From the NCBI RefSeq assembly GCF_917563885.1, contig NZ_CAKJTG010000005.1, positions 62,001-126,000 of the forward strand: a stretch of DNA of 64,000 nt, in the 5' to 3' direction. Below, in pieces: positions 44,731 through 54,474 of this stretch. The notes under the pieces are model-generated. The model was not told the origin of the DNA. It was given only the letters and a program-made list of their open reading frames with translations, and did not search any database. This stretch comes from Pseudoneobacillus rhizosphaerae (lineage in GTDB: Bacteria > Bacillota > Bacilli > Bacillales > Cytobacillaceae). The stretch's first letter is position 1. Each line of letters opens with the position of its first letter. The translations under genes and the position numbers were made by a program.

Positions 44731-45711
44731 TTAATAATTAGCATTACCTAAAATTGAAATGTTTTTCATAATTCTTTTTTCATCTAATACTTCCGAAACT
44801 GTACCGATTTGTAAATTTTTTGTTTTCAATTTATTAATTAGATAATCTAAGGATTTAGAGGTCGAATCAGTAGGATGCATTAATATCAATGCACCATTAT
44901 GTACTTTTCCAAGTACTCGATTTAATAATGTTTCAACAGTCGGTTTTTGCCAATCAATTGTGTCAACACTCCACATAATTGTTCCCATATTTAATTCAGC
45001 AGCAATACCTACCGTTTCATCACGGTAGCTTCCAGAAGGTGGTGCAAACCACTTTGGTATGATTCCGGTTGTTGCCTTAATCACCTTATTTGTTTGAATC
45101 AATTCCTCTCGTGTTCGAGGAGAAGAAAGGATTTTCATATCTGGGTGTGAAAATGAATGATTACCTATTTCATGCCCAGCGGCTACAATCATTTGTGCGA
45201 GATCAGGATTCTTTTGGACCCATCTTCCTTCTAGAAAAAAAGTAACATGTATATTATGTTTTTTTAAAGTTTCAAGCATGTTTGAAAGGTACTCATTACC
45301 CCATGCTACATTAATAACAAATCCGACCATTGGTTTATCTGGATGACCTCTGTAAATAGGAGCAGGCGGTAAATCCTTTAAATGTACTTTAGGTTCTATC
45401 TGCTTAAAAACCAATTTTTTTTCATCAAAGGTATTTTGTTTTTTCATATTTTCTAAAGACGCAGTAATATCAACATCAAGTCCGTTGTAACCAGGCATGG
45501 CTTTCCAAACTTTATCAATTTTGGCATCAAGGGCTTGAATTTTATATTTTTTAGCTTGGATTTCAATTTCGTTTATTAATAAATTTTCAGCTTTTGAAAC
45601 GGGTTTAGCCTCATTTTTTATCGATGACACGTAATCATGAATTAACGGGCTGTTTACCATGAAAATTGCAATTGCCACAATTAATATTATTCTTATGAAT
45701 TTATTCATCAT
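44731..45711 (-). CDS. ylxY: YlxY, polysaccharide deacetylase-like protein
   Basis: 326 residues with an N-terminal signal-anchor (about residues 4-22) and a C-terminal NodB-homology deacetylase domain. The metal Asp of the TFDD motif is replaced in VGFVINVAWGNEYL, so catalysis is doubtful, while the HEIGNHSFSHPDM and WFAPPSGSYRDE motifs are kept. Family members are expressed in sporulation. The ATG at 45711 has GGGAG eight nt upstream; 14 further codons upstream contain the ribosome site. A palindromic repeat lies just upstream. Confidence 0.9.
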   Translation of the reverse strand: MMNKFIRIILIVAIAIFMVNSPLIHDYVSSIKNEAKPVSKAENLLINEIEIQAKKYKIQALDAKIDKVWKAMPGYNGLDVDITASLENMKKQNTFDEKKLVFKQIEPKVHLKDLPPAPIYRGHPDKPMVGFVINVAWGNEYLSNMLETLKKHNIHVTFFLEGRWVQKNPDLAQMIVAAGHEIGNHSFSHPDMKILSSPRTREELIQTNKVIKATTGIIPKWFAPPSGSYRDETVGIAAELNMGTIMWSVDTIDWQKPTVETLLNRVLGKVHNGALILMHPTDSTSKSLDYLINKLKTKNLQIGTVSEVLDEKRIMKNISILGNANY

Positions 45712-45775
45712 TTTACCAACTCCCTCCATAAAATTTATGAAAGGAAAGGACAAGGTAGAACAAAAAGTATGTTGG

Positions 45776-45925
45776 TGTCCAGCTGCAGCGCCTAGCCCCT
45801 CGAAGGAAAAAAAGTTCCTTTTTTCCTAGGTCATAAGCCAATCCCTGAATGAATGCAAAAAAACGCCAAATTTTCAGGTCTCGTCTTATGCTTGTCGGGG
45901 CTGATCGAGGCGCTTCCGCTTTTCT
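45776..45925. repeat. dispersed Bacillaceae-type palindromic repeat between pnp and ylxY
   Basis: Starts with TGTCCAGCTGCAGCGCCTAG and ends with GGCGCTTCCGCTTTTC. Arms AGCGCC (45787-45792) and AGCCCC (45794-45799) pair with GGCGCT (45909-45914) and GGGGCT (45897-45902), and an inner GGAAAAAA/TTTTTTCC stem lies at about 45804-45836. From memory this matches a repeat family found at many intergenic sites in Bacillaceae; I could not search. It has no open frame. A diverged relative lies at the right edge (63834-63915). Confidence 0.65.
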
Positions 45926-45940
45926 ATGTACAAAGGGAAA

Positions 45941-45961
45941 AAGTCAGGGATTCCCTGACTT
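45941..45961 (-). terminator. pnp terminator
   Basis: Perfect 9-bp stem AAGTCAGGG/CCCTGACTT with an AAT loop, followed by TTTCCC, 29 nt past the pnp stop and next to the palindromic repeat. Confidence 0.88.
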
Positions 45962-45990
45962 GCCTAAACATTTATTTCTGTTTTCCCATT

Positions 45991-48105
45991 TTATTGTTGT
46001 TCTGCTTTTTCTTTTTGCTCTTTTAATACTGCTTTTCGAGATAAGTTTACTCTACCTTGTTTATCAATTTCTGTAACCTTGACTAAGATTTCGTCACCTA
46101 TTGCAACAACATCTTCAACTTTTCCTACACGTTCCTCAGCCAATTCTGAAATGTGAACAAGACCGTCTTTTCCAGCAAAGATTTCAACAAATGCACCGAA
46201 TTTTTCAACTCGTTTTACTTTCCCTAGATACATTTGCCCTACTTCAACCTCGCGGACAATATCTTCAATTATTTTCTTAGCTTTTTTGTTCATTTCTTCA
46301 TTTATAGACGAGATAAATACCGTACCATCCTGTTCGATATCGATTTTCACGCCAGTCTCTTCAATGATTTTATTGATTTGCTTACCACTTGGTCCAATTA
46401 CATCTCTAATCTTATCAGGATTAATCGACATAGTTAGGATTTTTGGTGCATATTGTGATAAAGCAGATTTGGGCTCTGAGATAGTCGCAAGCATGGATCC
46501 AAGAATTTGCATTCTACCTGTTTTTGCTTGTTGAAGAGCTTCTTCAAGAATGACTCTTGATAGTCCTTCAATTTTAATATCCATTTGTAAGGCAGTAACA
46601 CCTTTAGAAGTCCCAGCTACTTTGAAGTCCATATCTCCTAGATGATCTTCCATTCCTTGAATATCAGTTAACACAGTATAATGCTCTCCTGATTTAACTA
46701 GCCCCATCGCAATACCAGCTACAGGTGCTTTGATTGGAACACCTGCATCCATCATCGCTAGAGTACTTGCACAAATACTTGCTTGAGAAGTTGAACCATT
46801 TGATTCTAATACTTCTGAAACTAAACGAATCGTATAAGGGAAATCCTTCTCATCAGGAAGAATTGGTTCTAGCGCTTTTTCACCTAAAGCACCATGACCG
46901 ATTTCACGACGACCTGGTCCTCTTGATGGTCCAGTTTCACCAACACTAAATTGAGGGAAATTATAGTGATGCATAAAACGCTTCTCTTCTTCAAGTCCTA
47001 AACCATCTAAAATTTGAACATCACCTAAAGCCCCAAGTGTACATACACTTAATGCCTGCGTTTGTCCACGTGTGAATAAACCTGATCCATGTGTACGTGG
47101 TAGTAATCCAATTTCTGAAGATAATGGGCGAATTTCGTCTGCCTTACGACCATCAGGACGTACCTTTTCTACGGTAATTAAGCGACGAACTTCTGCCTTA
47201 ACTAACTTATCCAATACTTGCTTCACTTGTTTAAGTGTATCGGCATCTGCCTCTTCAGACTCATACTTTGCTAGTACTTCATTTTTAACGACTTTAATCG
47301 CATCTTCCCGTGCATGTTTTTCCTGTACTTGAATCGCTTTATTTAATTCTACCTCACACATATCGCGCACAGTAGCTTCGATTTCACTATTTATTTCGTA
47401 TAAAGGAATATTACGTTTCTCTTTACCAATTTCTGCTACGATTTTTTCTTGAAACTCAATTAATCGTTTGATTTCTTCGTGGCCATGCATAATCGCTTCT
47501 AACATTACTTCTTCAGGTACTTCATTAGCAGCTGCTTCAACCATATTAATCGCATCTTTTGTACCCGCAACGGATAAATGGATATCACTTTGCTCAGCCT
47601 GTTCAACTGTAGGATTAATAATGAATTGCCCATCAATTCTTCCTACTATAACTCCTGCAATCGGCCCCTCAAAAGGAATATCCGATACACAAAGTGCTAA
47701 AGATGAGCCAAACATAGCTGCCATTTCAGACGAACAATTCTGATCTACGCTCATCACTATACTGATTACTTGAACATCGTTTCGGAATCCATCTGCAAAC
47801 AATGGACGAATTGGACGGTCAATTAACCGACTTGCTAAAATAGCTTTTTCACTCGGACGCCCTTCACGCTTGATAAATCCTCCTGGAATTTTACCTACTG
47901 CATAAAGACGCTCTTCATAGTTTACAGTTAGTGGAAAAAAATCCAAATTCTTAGGTTCCTTAGAAGCTGTTGCAGTACTTAAAACCACTGTATCACCATA
48001 ACGAATTAAAACCGCTCCACCTGCTTGTTTTGCAAGTTGACCATGTTCAACTGTAAGTTGTCGCCCTGCCCATTCTATTGAATAGCTGTGCTTTTCTTGT
48101 CCCAT
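45991..48105 (-). CDS. pnp: polynucleotide phosphorylase
   Basis: 704-residue 3'-5' exoribonuclease of the degradosome-like network. Two RNase PH domains, with [24 protein letters not shown] in the first and [46 protein letters not shown] in the second, then a KH domain ([27 protein letters not shown]) and an S1 domain ([22 protein letters not shown]). The ATG at 48105 is preceded by GAGGGG about 10 nt upstream; nine upstream codons are open but contain that site. Follows rpsO, as in most Bacilli. Confidence 0.99.
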   Translation of the reverse strand: MGQEKHSYSIEWAGRQLTVEHGQLAKQAGGAVLIRYGDTVVLSTATASKEPKNLDFFPLTVNYEERLYAVGKIPGGFIKREGRPSEKAILASRLIDRPIRPLFADGFRNDVQVISIVMSVDQNCSSEMAAMFGSSLALCVSDIPFEGPIAGVIVGRIDGQFIINPTVEQAEQSDIHLSVAGTKDAINMVEAAANEVPEEVMLEAIMHGHEEIKRLIEFQEKIVAEIGKEKRNIPLYEINSEIEATVRDMCEVELNKAIQVQEKHAREDAIKVVKNEVLAKYESEEADADTLKQVKQVLDKLVKAEVRRLITVEKVRPDGRKADEIRPLSSEIGLLPRTHGSGLFTRGQTQALSVCTLGALGDVQILDGLGLEEEKRFMHHYNFPQFSVGETGPSRGPGRREIGHGALGEKALEPILPDEKDFPYTIRLVSEVLESNGSTSQASICASTLAMMDAGVPIKAPVAGIAMGLVKSGEHYTVLTDIQGMEDHLGDMDFKVAGTSKGVTALQMDIKIEGLSRVILEEALQQAKTGRMQILGSMLATISEPKSALSQYAPKILTMSINPDKIRDVIGPSGKQINKIIEETGVKIDIEQDGTVFISSINEEMNKKAKKIIEDIVREVEVGQMYLGKVKRVEKFGAFVEIFAGKDGLVHISELAEERVGKVEDVVAIGDEILVKVTEIDKQGRVNLSRKAVLKEQKEKAEQQ

Positions 48106-48285
48106 TTTTCTTATACCCCTCTCTATCTTCATGAAAAGGTAGCAAAAAATTCAGACATTTCTTGCTTTCCTCATTCGTTTAATTAAGTTTAATATAATAG
48201 CTATTTTACGTATTATTTAGTATGACCATTTCTCCAAATACTTAAAATCATTATGTATATGTATTTTTATCTTTAAACACTAAAA

Positions 48286-48305
48286 AAGCGGGATATATCC
48301 CGCTT
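48286..48305 (-). terminator. rpsO terminator
   Basis: AAGCGGGATATATCCCGCTT is a perfect 20-nt palindrome, folding as a tight hairpin followed by TTTTAG. Confidence 0.88.
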
Positions 48306-48316
48306 CTTATCGTGTC

Positions 48317-48586
48317 TTATCTACGTAATCCAAGCTTAGTAATTAACTCGCGGTAACGTGCAACATCTTTATTACGAAGGTACGTTAAAAGATTACGACG
48401 TTTACCAACCATTTTCAAAAGACCGCGACGTGAATGATGGTCTTTCTTATGAGTGCGTAAGTGCTCATTTAAGTTATTGATAGATTCTGTAAGTACAGCG
48501 ATCTGAACTTCAGCAGAACCAGTATCACTTTCATGAGTTTTGTACTCACTGATTAGTTCGTTTTTACGTTGTTGTGTGATTGCCAT
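48317..48586 (-). CDS. rpsO: 30S ribosomal protein S15
   Basis: 89 residues, full match to bacterial S15: [50 protein letters not shown]. Binds 16S rRNA in the central domain and is an early assembly protein. ATG with AGGAGG upstream. It is preceded by its own promoter and a leader that folds into a structure like known S15 autoregulation sites. Confidence 0.99.
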   Translation of the reverse strand: MAITQQRKNELISEYKTHESDTGSAEVQIAVLTESINNLNEHLRTHKKDHHSRRGLLKMVGKRRNLLTYLRNKDVARYRELITKLGLRR

Positions 48587-48599
48587 TTGTATTACCTCC

Positions 48600-48660
48600 T
48601 AGAATTTTTCAAATCCCCTGTTACCGAGCAAGCGTCGGAGAATCGACTTGCCAAGGAAAG
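48600..48660 (-). promoter_or_regulatory. rpsO leader, probable S15 autoregulatory structure
   Basis: In the minus transcript GCAAG and CTTGC (48628-48632 and 48647-48651) pair with an inner TCG/CGA helix and a 2-nt bulge, just upstream of the rpsO ribosome site. Bacillaceae rpsO leaders bind S15 through such a structure. The pairing is visible; the S15 binding is inferred. Confidence 0.5.
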
Positions 48661-48683
48661 GTTGATTTTTTAATACGTTATTA

Positions 48684-48712
48684 AGAATACAACTTTCTAT
48701 AATAAAAAGCAA
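48684..48712 (-). promoter_or_regulatory. rpsO promoter
   Basis: Minus strand TTGCTT (48707-48712), 17-bp spacer, TATTCT (48684-48689). It lies just past the ribF stop codon. Confidence 0.6.
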
Positions 48713-48733
48713 GTCTATCCAGCGCTTTTTATA

Positions 48734-49678
48734 CTACAAAGTGGATCTTTCCAGATATTTAATAGAAGTATCTTTATCTATTTGAATTTGCTGTACCAAT
48801 TCATCAATGCCGTTAAATTTCTGTTCTTTTCGAATAAATTTATGCCATTCAACATGAACTGTTTGCCCGTAAATATCTTGGTCAAAATTAAAAATGTGAA
48901 CTTCAATGGACGGTTTATTGTCCTTCTCTAAATTAAAAGTTGGTTTAAAACCAATATTACAAACTCCATTATACCACTCATCTTTAACAAGGATTTTAAC
49001 AGCATATACCCCTAGAGGCGGCAGTAGGTAATCTTCTTTTATTTCAATATTAGCTGTGGGAAATCCAATCGTTCGACCTCTCTTATCACCATGAATGACC
49101 TCACCAGTTGTCTGATAAAATCTACCAAGAAAAGAAGGTATTTTTTCCACTTTACCATCTGCAATAAGGGTACGAATCAAGGTGGAACCTATTTTCTCTC
49201 CTTCATTCGTAAGCTTAGATATGACTGTATATGAGAACTGGTTACGCGAGTGAAAAGGTAATGTTTCCATTGTACCCTTACCCATCCGCCCGTAACTAAA
49301 GTCAAATCCCGCAACTACATGCTTAATATTAAGACCGATGATAAAGAAATCAATAAATTCTTGAGGTAATAAATGGGCAAATTCTAATGAAAAATTGACA
49401 ATGAAAACATAATCTATTCCTAAATCCTCTAATAGCTTGATTTTATCATTTAACGGACTTATATATTCCACATGCTGAACACTTTTCCCTAATACAACTG
49501 AAGGATGAGGATCAAATGTCATGACAGCACTTTTTAAGCCTAGCTTAAAAGCAGCTTGCTTTGCTTCTATAATAACTTTTTGATGTCCTAAATGAACCCC
49601 GTCAAAATATCCAAGAGCACAAGCAGAGGGAGGCATATTAGATATTTGATGAGGATGTTGCAAATTAATGACTTCCAC
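48734..49678 (-). CDS. ribF: bifunctional riboflavin kinase/FAD synthetase
   Basis: 314 residues. The N-terminal adenylyltransferase domain (ALGYFDGVHLGHQKVI, VAGFDFSYGRMGKGTME) makes FAD from FMN; the C-terminal kinase domain (GEVIHGDKRGRTIGFPTANIEI, YNGVCNIGFKPTF) makes FMN from riboflavin. In B. subtilis the gene is called ribC. GTG start at 49678 with AAGGTG eight nt upstream. It follows truB after a 184-nt gap with unusual complementary segments. I see no FMN riboswitch. Confidence 0.97.
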   Translation of the reverse strand: MEVINLQHPHQISNMPPSACALGYFDGVHLGHQKVIIEAKQAAFKLGLKSAVMTFDPHPSVVLGKSVQHVEYISPLNDKIKLLEDLGIDYVFIVNFSLEFAHLLPQEFIDFFIIGLNIKHVVAGFDFSYGRMGKGTMETLPFHSRNQFSYTVISKLTNEGEKIGSTLIRTLIADGKVEKIPSFLGRFYQTTGEVIHGDKRGRTIGFPTANIEIKEDYLLPPLGVYAVKILVKDEWYNGVCNIGFKPTFNLEKDNKPSIEVHIFNFDQDIYGQTVHVEWHKFIRKEQKFNGIDELVQQIQIDKDTSIKYLERSTL

Positions 49679-49701
49679 TTGTGAATCACCTTTTTCTATA
49701 G

Positions 49702-49841
49702 GCTCTTTTCGTAAAAATTGTTGCTATTTGGTATAAATTAAAACCTCTGTCATAATAAGGATGATAATTTATTGAATAGGGAAAAGAGCACGAAATCCAT
49801 ATTCTATCCGGGAACAAAATGGTTTCGAAAAGCAACAATTT
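49702..49841 (-). other. complementary segments forming a possible pseudoknot upstream of ribF
   Basis: On the minus transcript, in order: AAATTGTTGCT (49831-49841), GCTCTTTTC (49781-49789), AGCAACAATTT (49715-49725) and GAAAAGAGC (49702-49710). The first pairs perfectly with the third (11 bp), the second with the fourth (9 bp). The interleaved order is that of a pseudoknot. The last segment lies about 12 nt before the ribF Shine-Dalgarno. A 50-codon open frame (TTG at 49838 to 49686) spans the same gap without a good ribosome site and is not called a gene. Confidence 0.4.
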
Positions 49842-49862
49842 ATGCGATAACAGCCACCTTTA

Positions 49863-50795
49863 TTACAGTCCTTTTTCTAATGAATCATTCCTTAACACTT
49901 TCATTGGTTTTAATAATGAAGGTTTGGTTGGATGGTTCATATAAATGGCAAGGGCCTGTCCATGTACAGTCTCGACAATAATAGGACCATCTATATCTAT
50001 TAATTCGTTCGGGGTAGGTAAGACAGCCCCATTCTTTACTTTCTCTGCTACTTTATCACTTATTGTTAATTTCGGCAAATGAGAGATACCAGCTTCAAGT
50101 GGATATAAGATTTTTTCAATTTCACCAGATTTCATGTGAGCTTCTACCTCTTCTATTGTAAAACAATCTTCTAGCTTAAAAGTCGCAGATTGGATTCTGG
50201 ATAAATTTGACATATAGGCAGGAAAACCTAACTTTTCCCCAATCATTACTGCTAATGTTCTTATGTAAGTCCCTTTACTGCAAGAAACCCGAAATCTGAA
50301 GGATATTGTGTCACCTGAAAATTCATTTCTGTCATCTAATAATTCGATTGAATGAATATTTACTATTCGTGTTGGTCGTTCCACTTCTATCCCTTTTCTA
50401 GCATATTCATATAATCGTTTACCATTTACTTTTACGGCTGAATACATTGGTGGCGTTTGTTCAATTTCCCCTAGAAAAGAATTTAGAACTTCATTAATTA
50501 CTTCTCTTGTGATTAGTTGGTCTACTACCTTTTTCTCAACCACTTCTCCTGAAGCATCTTCAGTTGTAGTTGAAAAGCCTATCGTTACTTCACCGTCGTA
50601 TGATTTACCCGCATCTGTTATGTATTCAGCGATCTTTGTTGCTCTCCCAATACATATTGGAAGAACACCTGTAACATCAGGGTCAAGCGTCCCAGTATGT
50701 CCAACTTTTTTCGTTTTCAAAATTTTCCTTAGTTTAAACACACAATCATGAGATGTTAATCCAGCTGGCTTAAAAAGTGGAAGGATTCCTTCCAT
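49863..50795 (-). CDS. truB: tRNA pseudouridine(55) synthase
   Basis: Makes pseudouridine 55 in the T-loop of tRNAs. 310 residues. The catalytic Asp is Asp38 in HTGTLDPDVTGVLP; GEIEQTPPMYSAVKVNGKRLYEYARKG and CSKGTYIRTLAVMIGEKLG are the other family motifs. ATG with GGAGGGGG upstream. Part of the nusA-infB-rbfA-truB-ribF operon. Confidence 0.97.
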   Translation of the reverse strand: MEGILPLFKPAGLTSHDCVFKLRKILKTKKVGHTGTLDPDVTGVLPICIGRATKIAEYITDAGKSYDGEVTIGFSTTTEDASGEVVEKKVVDQLITREVINEVLNSFLGEIEQTPPMYSAVKVNGKRLYEYARKGIEVERPTRIVNIHSIELLDDRNEFSGDTISFRFRVSCSKGTYIRTLAVMIGEKLGFPAYMSNLSRIQSATFKLEDCFTIEEVEAHMKSGEIEKILYPLEAGISHLPKLTISDKVAEKVKNGAVLPTPNELIDIDGPIIVETVHGQALAIYMNHPTKPSLLKPMKVLRNDSLEKGL

Positions 50796-50827
50796 ATTAC
50801 CCCCTCCTTCTAAAAATCCATTACAAG

Positions 50828-50877
50828 AAGGGCTGACTCCAATAGGAAAGACAAATATTCCTTAAGAGACAGCCCTT
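50828..50877 (-). other. stem-loop between rbfA and truB
   Basis: Minus transcript AAGGGCTG-T-CTC pairs with GAG-T-CAGCCCTT over a long loop. No U-tract follows, so it is probably not a terminator; it may be an mRNA processing site. Confidence 0.35.
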
Positions 50878-50893
50878 TAATTAGTTCATATAA

Positions 50894-51265
50894 TTATTCT
50901 TCCTCTTGATTTCCTCTAACATCGTTGTCATTTTGAAGTTGATGAAGAATGGTATTAATACGATTACCATATTCCATTGATTCATCCCATTCGAAAATAA
51001 TTTCAGGGGTTTTACGAAGACGAATACGTTGACCTACTTCCGTACGGATGAAGCCTTTAGCCTTCGCTAAACCCTTTAATGTATTTTCTCTTTGTTCTTC
51101 ATCTCCTAACACCGAGATATACACTTTCGCTTGCTGGAGATCTCCAGATACTTGAACGTCTGTAACGGTCACAAAACCAATACGTGGGTCTTTAATTTTC
51201 CGACCAATAATGTCGCTAAGTTCCTTTTTCATTTGTTCTCCAACTCTATTTGCTCTAACACTCAT
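50894..51265 (-). CDS. rbfA: ribosome-binding factor A
   Basis: KH-like factor for late 30S subunit maturation and 16S 5'-end processing. 123 residues with [51 protein letters not shown], and the C-terminal [26 protein letters not shown] with GAGGTG upstream, 15 nt after ylxP. Confidence 0.97.
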   Translation of the reverse strand: MSVRANRVGEQMKKELSDIIGRKIKDPRIGFVTVTDVQVSGDLQQAKVYISVLGDEEQRENTLKGLAKAKGFIRTEVGQRIRLRKTPEIIFEWDESMEYGNRINTILHQLQNDNDVRGNQEEE

Positions 51266-51280
51266 ATGTTCACCTCATAA

Positions 51281-51562
51281 TTAAAGCCATTCTAAAGCGG
51301 TGATAGTACGTTCTATCTCTGGAAAAGAATCAATAAATTTCAAGGCATTTTGTAATTCTGCTTCTGCTGGTACCTTTGCGGAAGCAACAGTCACAATAGC
51401 AATTTTTGACCGTTGCCATACATCTTGAAAATCGACTTCAGAGACAGAAACGTTAAATTTCTGCTTTAAACGTGTAAGAATGCGCTGCAAAACAGCTCGC
51501 TTCTCTTTTAAAGAATGGGCATCATAAATGATACATTCACATTCGGCAAAGCCGATTATCAT
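51281..51562 (-). CDS. ylxP: YlxP, DUF503 protein
   Basis: 93-residue DUF503 family protein, conserved between infB and rbfA, with [29 protein letters not shown] and [22 protein letters not shown]-like blocks. A role in ribosome assembly has been suggested for related proteins. ATG overlaps the infB stop as ATGA, so it is translationally coupled. Confidence 0.93.
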   Translation of the reverse strand: MIIGFAECECIIYDAHSLKEKRAVLQRILTRLKQKFNVSVSEVDFQDVWQRSKIAIVTVASAKVPAEAELQNALKFIDSFPEIERTITALEWL

Positions 51563-53856
51563 TTACGTTCCACTTCCTCCATAATATACGCTTCAATGAT
51601 GTCTCCTTCTTTTACATCATTAAAGTTTTTAATGGTAATTCCACATTCATAACCTTGGCTCACTTCTTTAGCATCATCTTTGAAACGTTTTAAATCATCG
51701 ATAGCACCTTCAAATATGACAACACCATCGCGGATTAAACGAATACCACTATTTCGAGTGATTTTCCCGTCTGTTACATAAGAACCTGCGATTGTACCAA
51801 CTTTAGATACTTTAAAAGTTTGACGAACTTCCGCTTGCCCGATCACTTTTTCAGCAAATTCAGGGTCAAGCATTCCCTTCATCGCAGTTTCAATTTCTTC
51901 CAATACTTTATAAATAATTCGATGTAAACGAACATCTACACTTTCAGCTTCAGCTGCACGTTTAGCATTTACATCTGGACGAACGTTGAAACCAATTACA
52001 ATCGCATTGGATGCAGCAGCCAGTGAGATATCAGATTCAGTAATAGCCCCTACTGCAGAGTGAATAATCTTAACCTTAACACCCTCAACCTCTATCTTTT
52101 GGAGTGATGCACCTAAAGCTTCTGCGGAACCTTGAACATCAGCTTTGACTATCAAATTTAAATCCTTCAGCTCACCTTGTTTCATTTGTTCAAATAATGT
52201 TTCTAAGGTAACACGTGATTTTTCACCACGTTGAGCTAAAACTGCTTGTTGGGCACGAGATTCACCAACTTGGCGAGCAGTTTTTTCATCATTTAATACA
52301 ACAAAACGGTCACCAGCTTGCGGAACATCACTTAGACCTGTCACTTCAACAGGTGTTGATGGACCAGCTTCTTTTACACGTCGACCAAGGTCGTTTACCA
52401 TAGCACGCACACGTCCAAAGGTATTTCCAACTACAATTGGATCACCAATTTTCAATGTACCATTTTGGACTAATAGAGTTGCAACTGAGCCACGACCTTT
52501 ATCTAGTTGAGCTTCAATGACAGTACCTACAGCATTCCGTTTAGGATTTGCTTTATATTCTTCTACTTCAGCTACAAGTAAAATCATTTCTAATAGTGTA
52601 TCTATTCCTTCACCTTTTAACGCAGAGATTGGAACAAAAATAGTTTCTCCACCCCATGCTTCTGAAACTAGCCCATGTTCTGTTAATTCCTGCATAACAC
52701 GTTCTGGATTTGCTGCTTCCTTATCCATCTTATTAACGGCGACAATAATTGGAACCTCGGCTGCCTTAGCATGGCTAATTGCTTCAACCGTTTGTGGTTT
52801 AACACCATCATCAGCAGCTACTACTAGAATCGTGATATCCGTAATTCTTGCTCCGCGTGCTCGCATCGTTGTGAAAGCCGCGTGACCCGGTGTATCAAGG
52901 AATGTTATTTTTTTATCCTTTTCTACTACTTGGTAAGCACCTATATGTTGGGTAATACCACCTGCTTCACCAGAAGTTACTTTTGTATTACGGATTGAAT
53001 CTAAAAGGGTTGTTTTACCATGGTCAACGTGACCGATAATCGTTACTACCGCAGGTCGTTCAACAAGGTTTGCTCCCTCTTCCTCGACAAAGTAATTTTC
53101 AAGGTCTGTTATATCTATTTTGATTTCTTCTTCTACTTCAACGCCATATTCGCCTGCAATTAATTCGATAGCATCTTTATCAAGTGACTGATTAATGGTC
53201 GCCATTACCCCTAACAAAAACAGTTTCTTAATAATTTCAGATGGTTCACGATATAATTTTTTTGCAAGTTCAGCAACTGTTAAAGATTCAGTAAACGTAA
53301 TTTTAGTTGGTAGCTCTTTTTCTTTTTTACGCTGAGGTTGAGCTTGAACCTGTTGGACAGGCTGTTGTCTTTTATTCTGATGACCTGGTTTACGATTTTT
53401 ATTATTATTATTATTATTGTTGTTGTTATTGCTATTAGGTTTTGTAAAAACTTTATTTTCTTTTGATTGATACTCTTTATCATGCTTTTTTCCTTCAAGA
53501 GTCTTAGGTACCGTTTTTACTTTTACCTTTGTTGGATCTGTATTTTTATCATCTTCATCTACGATAGTTGTATTTGCTTTAGGAGTCTCATTACCCAATG
53601 TCTTCACCTGTTGTTGTGGTTTATTTTGTGGATTTTTGTTGCCAGCGTTCTTTTGCTGATGGTTAGAAGTTTGTGATTTAGATTGACCACTAGCATCATT
53701 TTTCTTATATAAATTATCTAATTTAATTAACGTGTCATCTTCTATTGTTGCCATATGGTTTGAAACCTCTATGTTTAATCCCTTTAATTTATCTATAACA
53801 TCTTTACTTGAAACATTGTGTTTTTTGGCGTACTCATAAACACGTATTTTACTCAT
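51559..53856 (-). CDS. infB: translation initiation factor IF-2
   Basis: 765-residue GTPase that brings fMet-tRNA to the 30S subunit. The first 55 residues form the N-terminal domain ([23 protein letters not shown]). A Lys/Asn/Gln-rich linker (to about 175) includes ten consecutive Asn. The G domain has GHVDHGKTT (near 272), [21 protein letters not shown] and SALKGEG, followed by domains II to IV. ATG with GGGGGTG upstream. The linker tract comes from a trinucleotide repeat in the DNA. Confidence 0.99.
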   Translation of the reverse strand: MSKIRVYEYAKKHNVSSKDVIDKLKGLNIEVSNHMATIEDDTLIKLDNLYKKNDASGQSKSQTSNHQQKNAGNKNPQNKPQQQVKTLGNETPKANTTIVDEDDKNTDPTKVKVKTVPKTLEGKKHDKEYQSKENKVFTKPNSNNNNNNNNNNKNRKPGHQNKRQQPVQQVQAQPQRKKEKELPTKITFTESLTVAELAKKLYREPSEIIKKLFLLGVMATINQSLDKDAIELIAGEYGVEVEEEIKIDITDLENYFVEEEGANLVERPAVVTIIGHVDHGKTTLLDSIRNTKVTSGEAGGITQHIGAYQVVEKDKKITFLDTPGHAAFTTMRARGARITDITILVVAADDGVKPQTVEAISHAKAAEVPIIVAVNKMDKEAANPERVMQELTEHGLVSEAWGGETIFVPISALKGEGIDTLLEMILLVAEVEEYKANPKRNAVGTVIEAQLDKGRGSVATLLVQNGTLKIGDPIVVGNTFGRVRAMVNDLGRRVKEAGPSTPVEVTGLSDVPQAGDRFVVLNDEKTARQVGESRAQQAVLAQRGEKSRVTLETLFEQMKQGELKDLNLIVKADVQGSAEALGASLQKIEVEGVKVKIIHSAVGAITESDISLAAASNAIVIGFNVRPDVNAKRAAEAESVDVRLHRIIYKVLEEIETAMKGMLDPEFAEKVIGQAEVRQTFKVSKVGTIAGSYVTDGKITRNSGIRLIRDGVVIFEGAIDDLKRFKDDAKEVSQGYECGITIKNFNDVKEGDIIEAYIMEEVERK
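53399..53438. repeat. ATT/GTT trinucleotide tract in infB
   Basis: An uninterrupted run of ATT triplets followed by three GTT triplets (plus strand), encoding ten consecutive Asn codons in the IF-2 linker. Such tracts can change length by slippage in multiples of three. Confidence 0.85.
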
Positions 53857-53875
53857 TCTTTCACCCCCGCAAAAA

Positions 53876-54178
53876 TTAATCGAGCAACGTTACCAGTTTA
53901 CCAGCAAATCCACCATCGAGAACTGCCACAACGACACGGGCCTCTTTCCCTATTGCCTGGCCCAATACCTCTCGATTTTCGACCATCTTAATGGGGACAT
54001 TGTAATAATTACATTTGTCCGTTATTTTTTTCGTTGTATTTTGGGATGCATCTGCTGCTAGTAAAATCAGTTTCGCTTTACCATTTCGAACTTCCTTAAG
54101 GGCAAGCTCTTCACCTGAAATAATTTTACGTGCTCGATTGGCCAAGCCAAGCAATGACATCCATTGATTTGATTTCAT
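53876..54178 (-). CDS. ylxQ: YlxQ, L7Ae-like ribosomal/RNA-binding protein
   Basis: 100 residues of the L7Ae/L30e/YbxF type that binds kink-turn [45 protein letters not shown] and the following [28 protein letters not shown] are typical. Starts with an ATG overlapping the rnpM stop by 1 nt (TGATG). Confidence 0.93.
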   Translation of the reverse strand: MKSNQWMSLLGLANRARKIISGEELALKEVRNGKAKLILLAADASQNTTKKITDKCNYYNVPIKMVENREVLGQAIGKEARVVVAVLDGGFAGKLVTLLD

Positions 54179-54465
54179 CAGGATAGTCGTTTCTCCTTTT
54201 CGATTAGTTCTATTAATTCTTCATAAATAGAATCCTCGATATTTGCTTGTAAATGATTTGATAATATATTTTTCTTTTTGGCTAAAAGTATAGCCTCTGT
54301 TTCTTTAGATAAGTACGCACCACGACCCGATTTTTTACCAGTTAAATCGATACTTACTAATCCTTCTTTCGTGCGAACGATGCGAACAAGTTCTTTTTTG
54401 GGTTTCATTTCCCCAGTAGCCACGCATTTTCGCATAGGAACTTTTTTGCCTAGGTTCACATTCAT
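54178..54465 (-). CDS. rnpM: RnpM (YlxR), RNase P modulator
   Basis: 95-residue YlxR-family RNA-binding protein. [24 protein letters not shown] and [16 protein letters not shown] match the family; B. subtilis YlxR binds RNase P RNA and lowers its activity. The ATG at 54465 lies only 3 nt from AGAGG, so the GTG two codons later (54459) may be the true start. Follows nusA closely. Confidence 0.92.
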   Translation of the reverse strand: MNVNLGKKVPMRKCVATGEMKPKKELVRIVRTKEGLVSIDLTGKKSGRGAYLSKETEAILLAKKKNILSNHLQANIEDSIYEELIELIEKEKRLS

Positions 54466-54474
54466 CCACCTCTT

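Noticed and set aside
49679-49862. FMN riboswitch upstream of ribF
   Set aside because: None of the conserved RFN-element junction sequences are present; the gap has other complementary segments.
49686-49981. Small open frames on either strand in the truB-ribF gap
   Set aside because: The minus-strand 50-codon frame starts with TTG 15 nt from a weak ribosome site and its product looks random; the plus-strand frame overlaps truB antisense. Kept only as context for the RNA structure.
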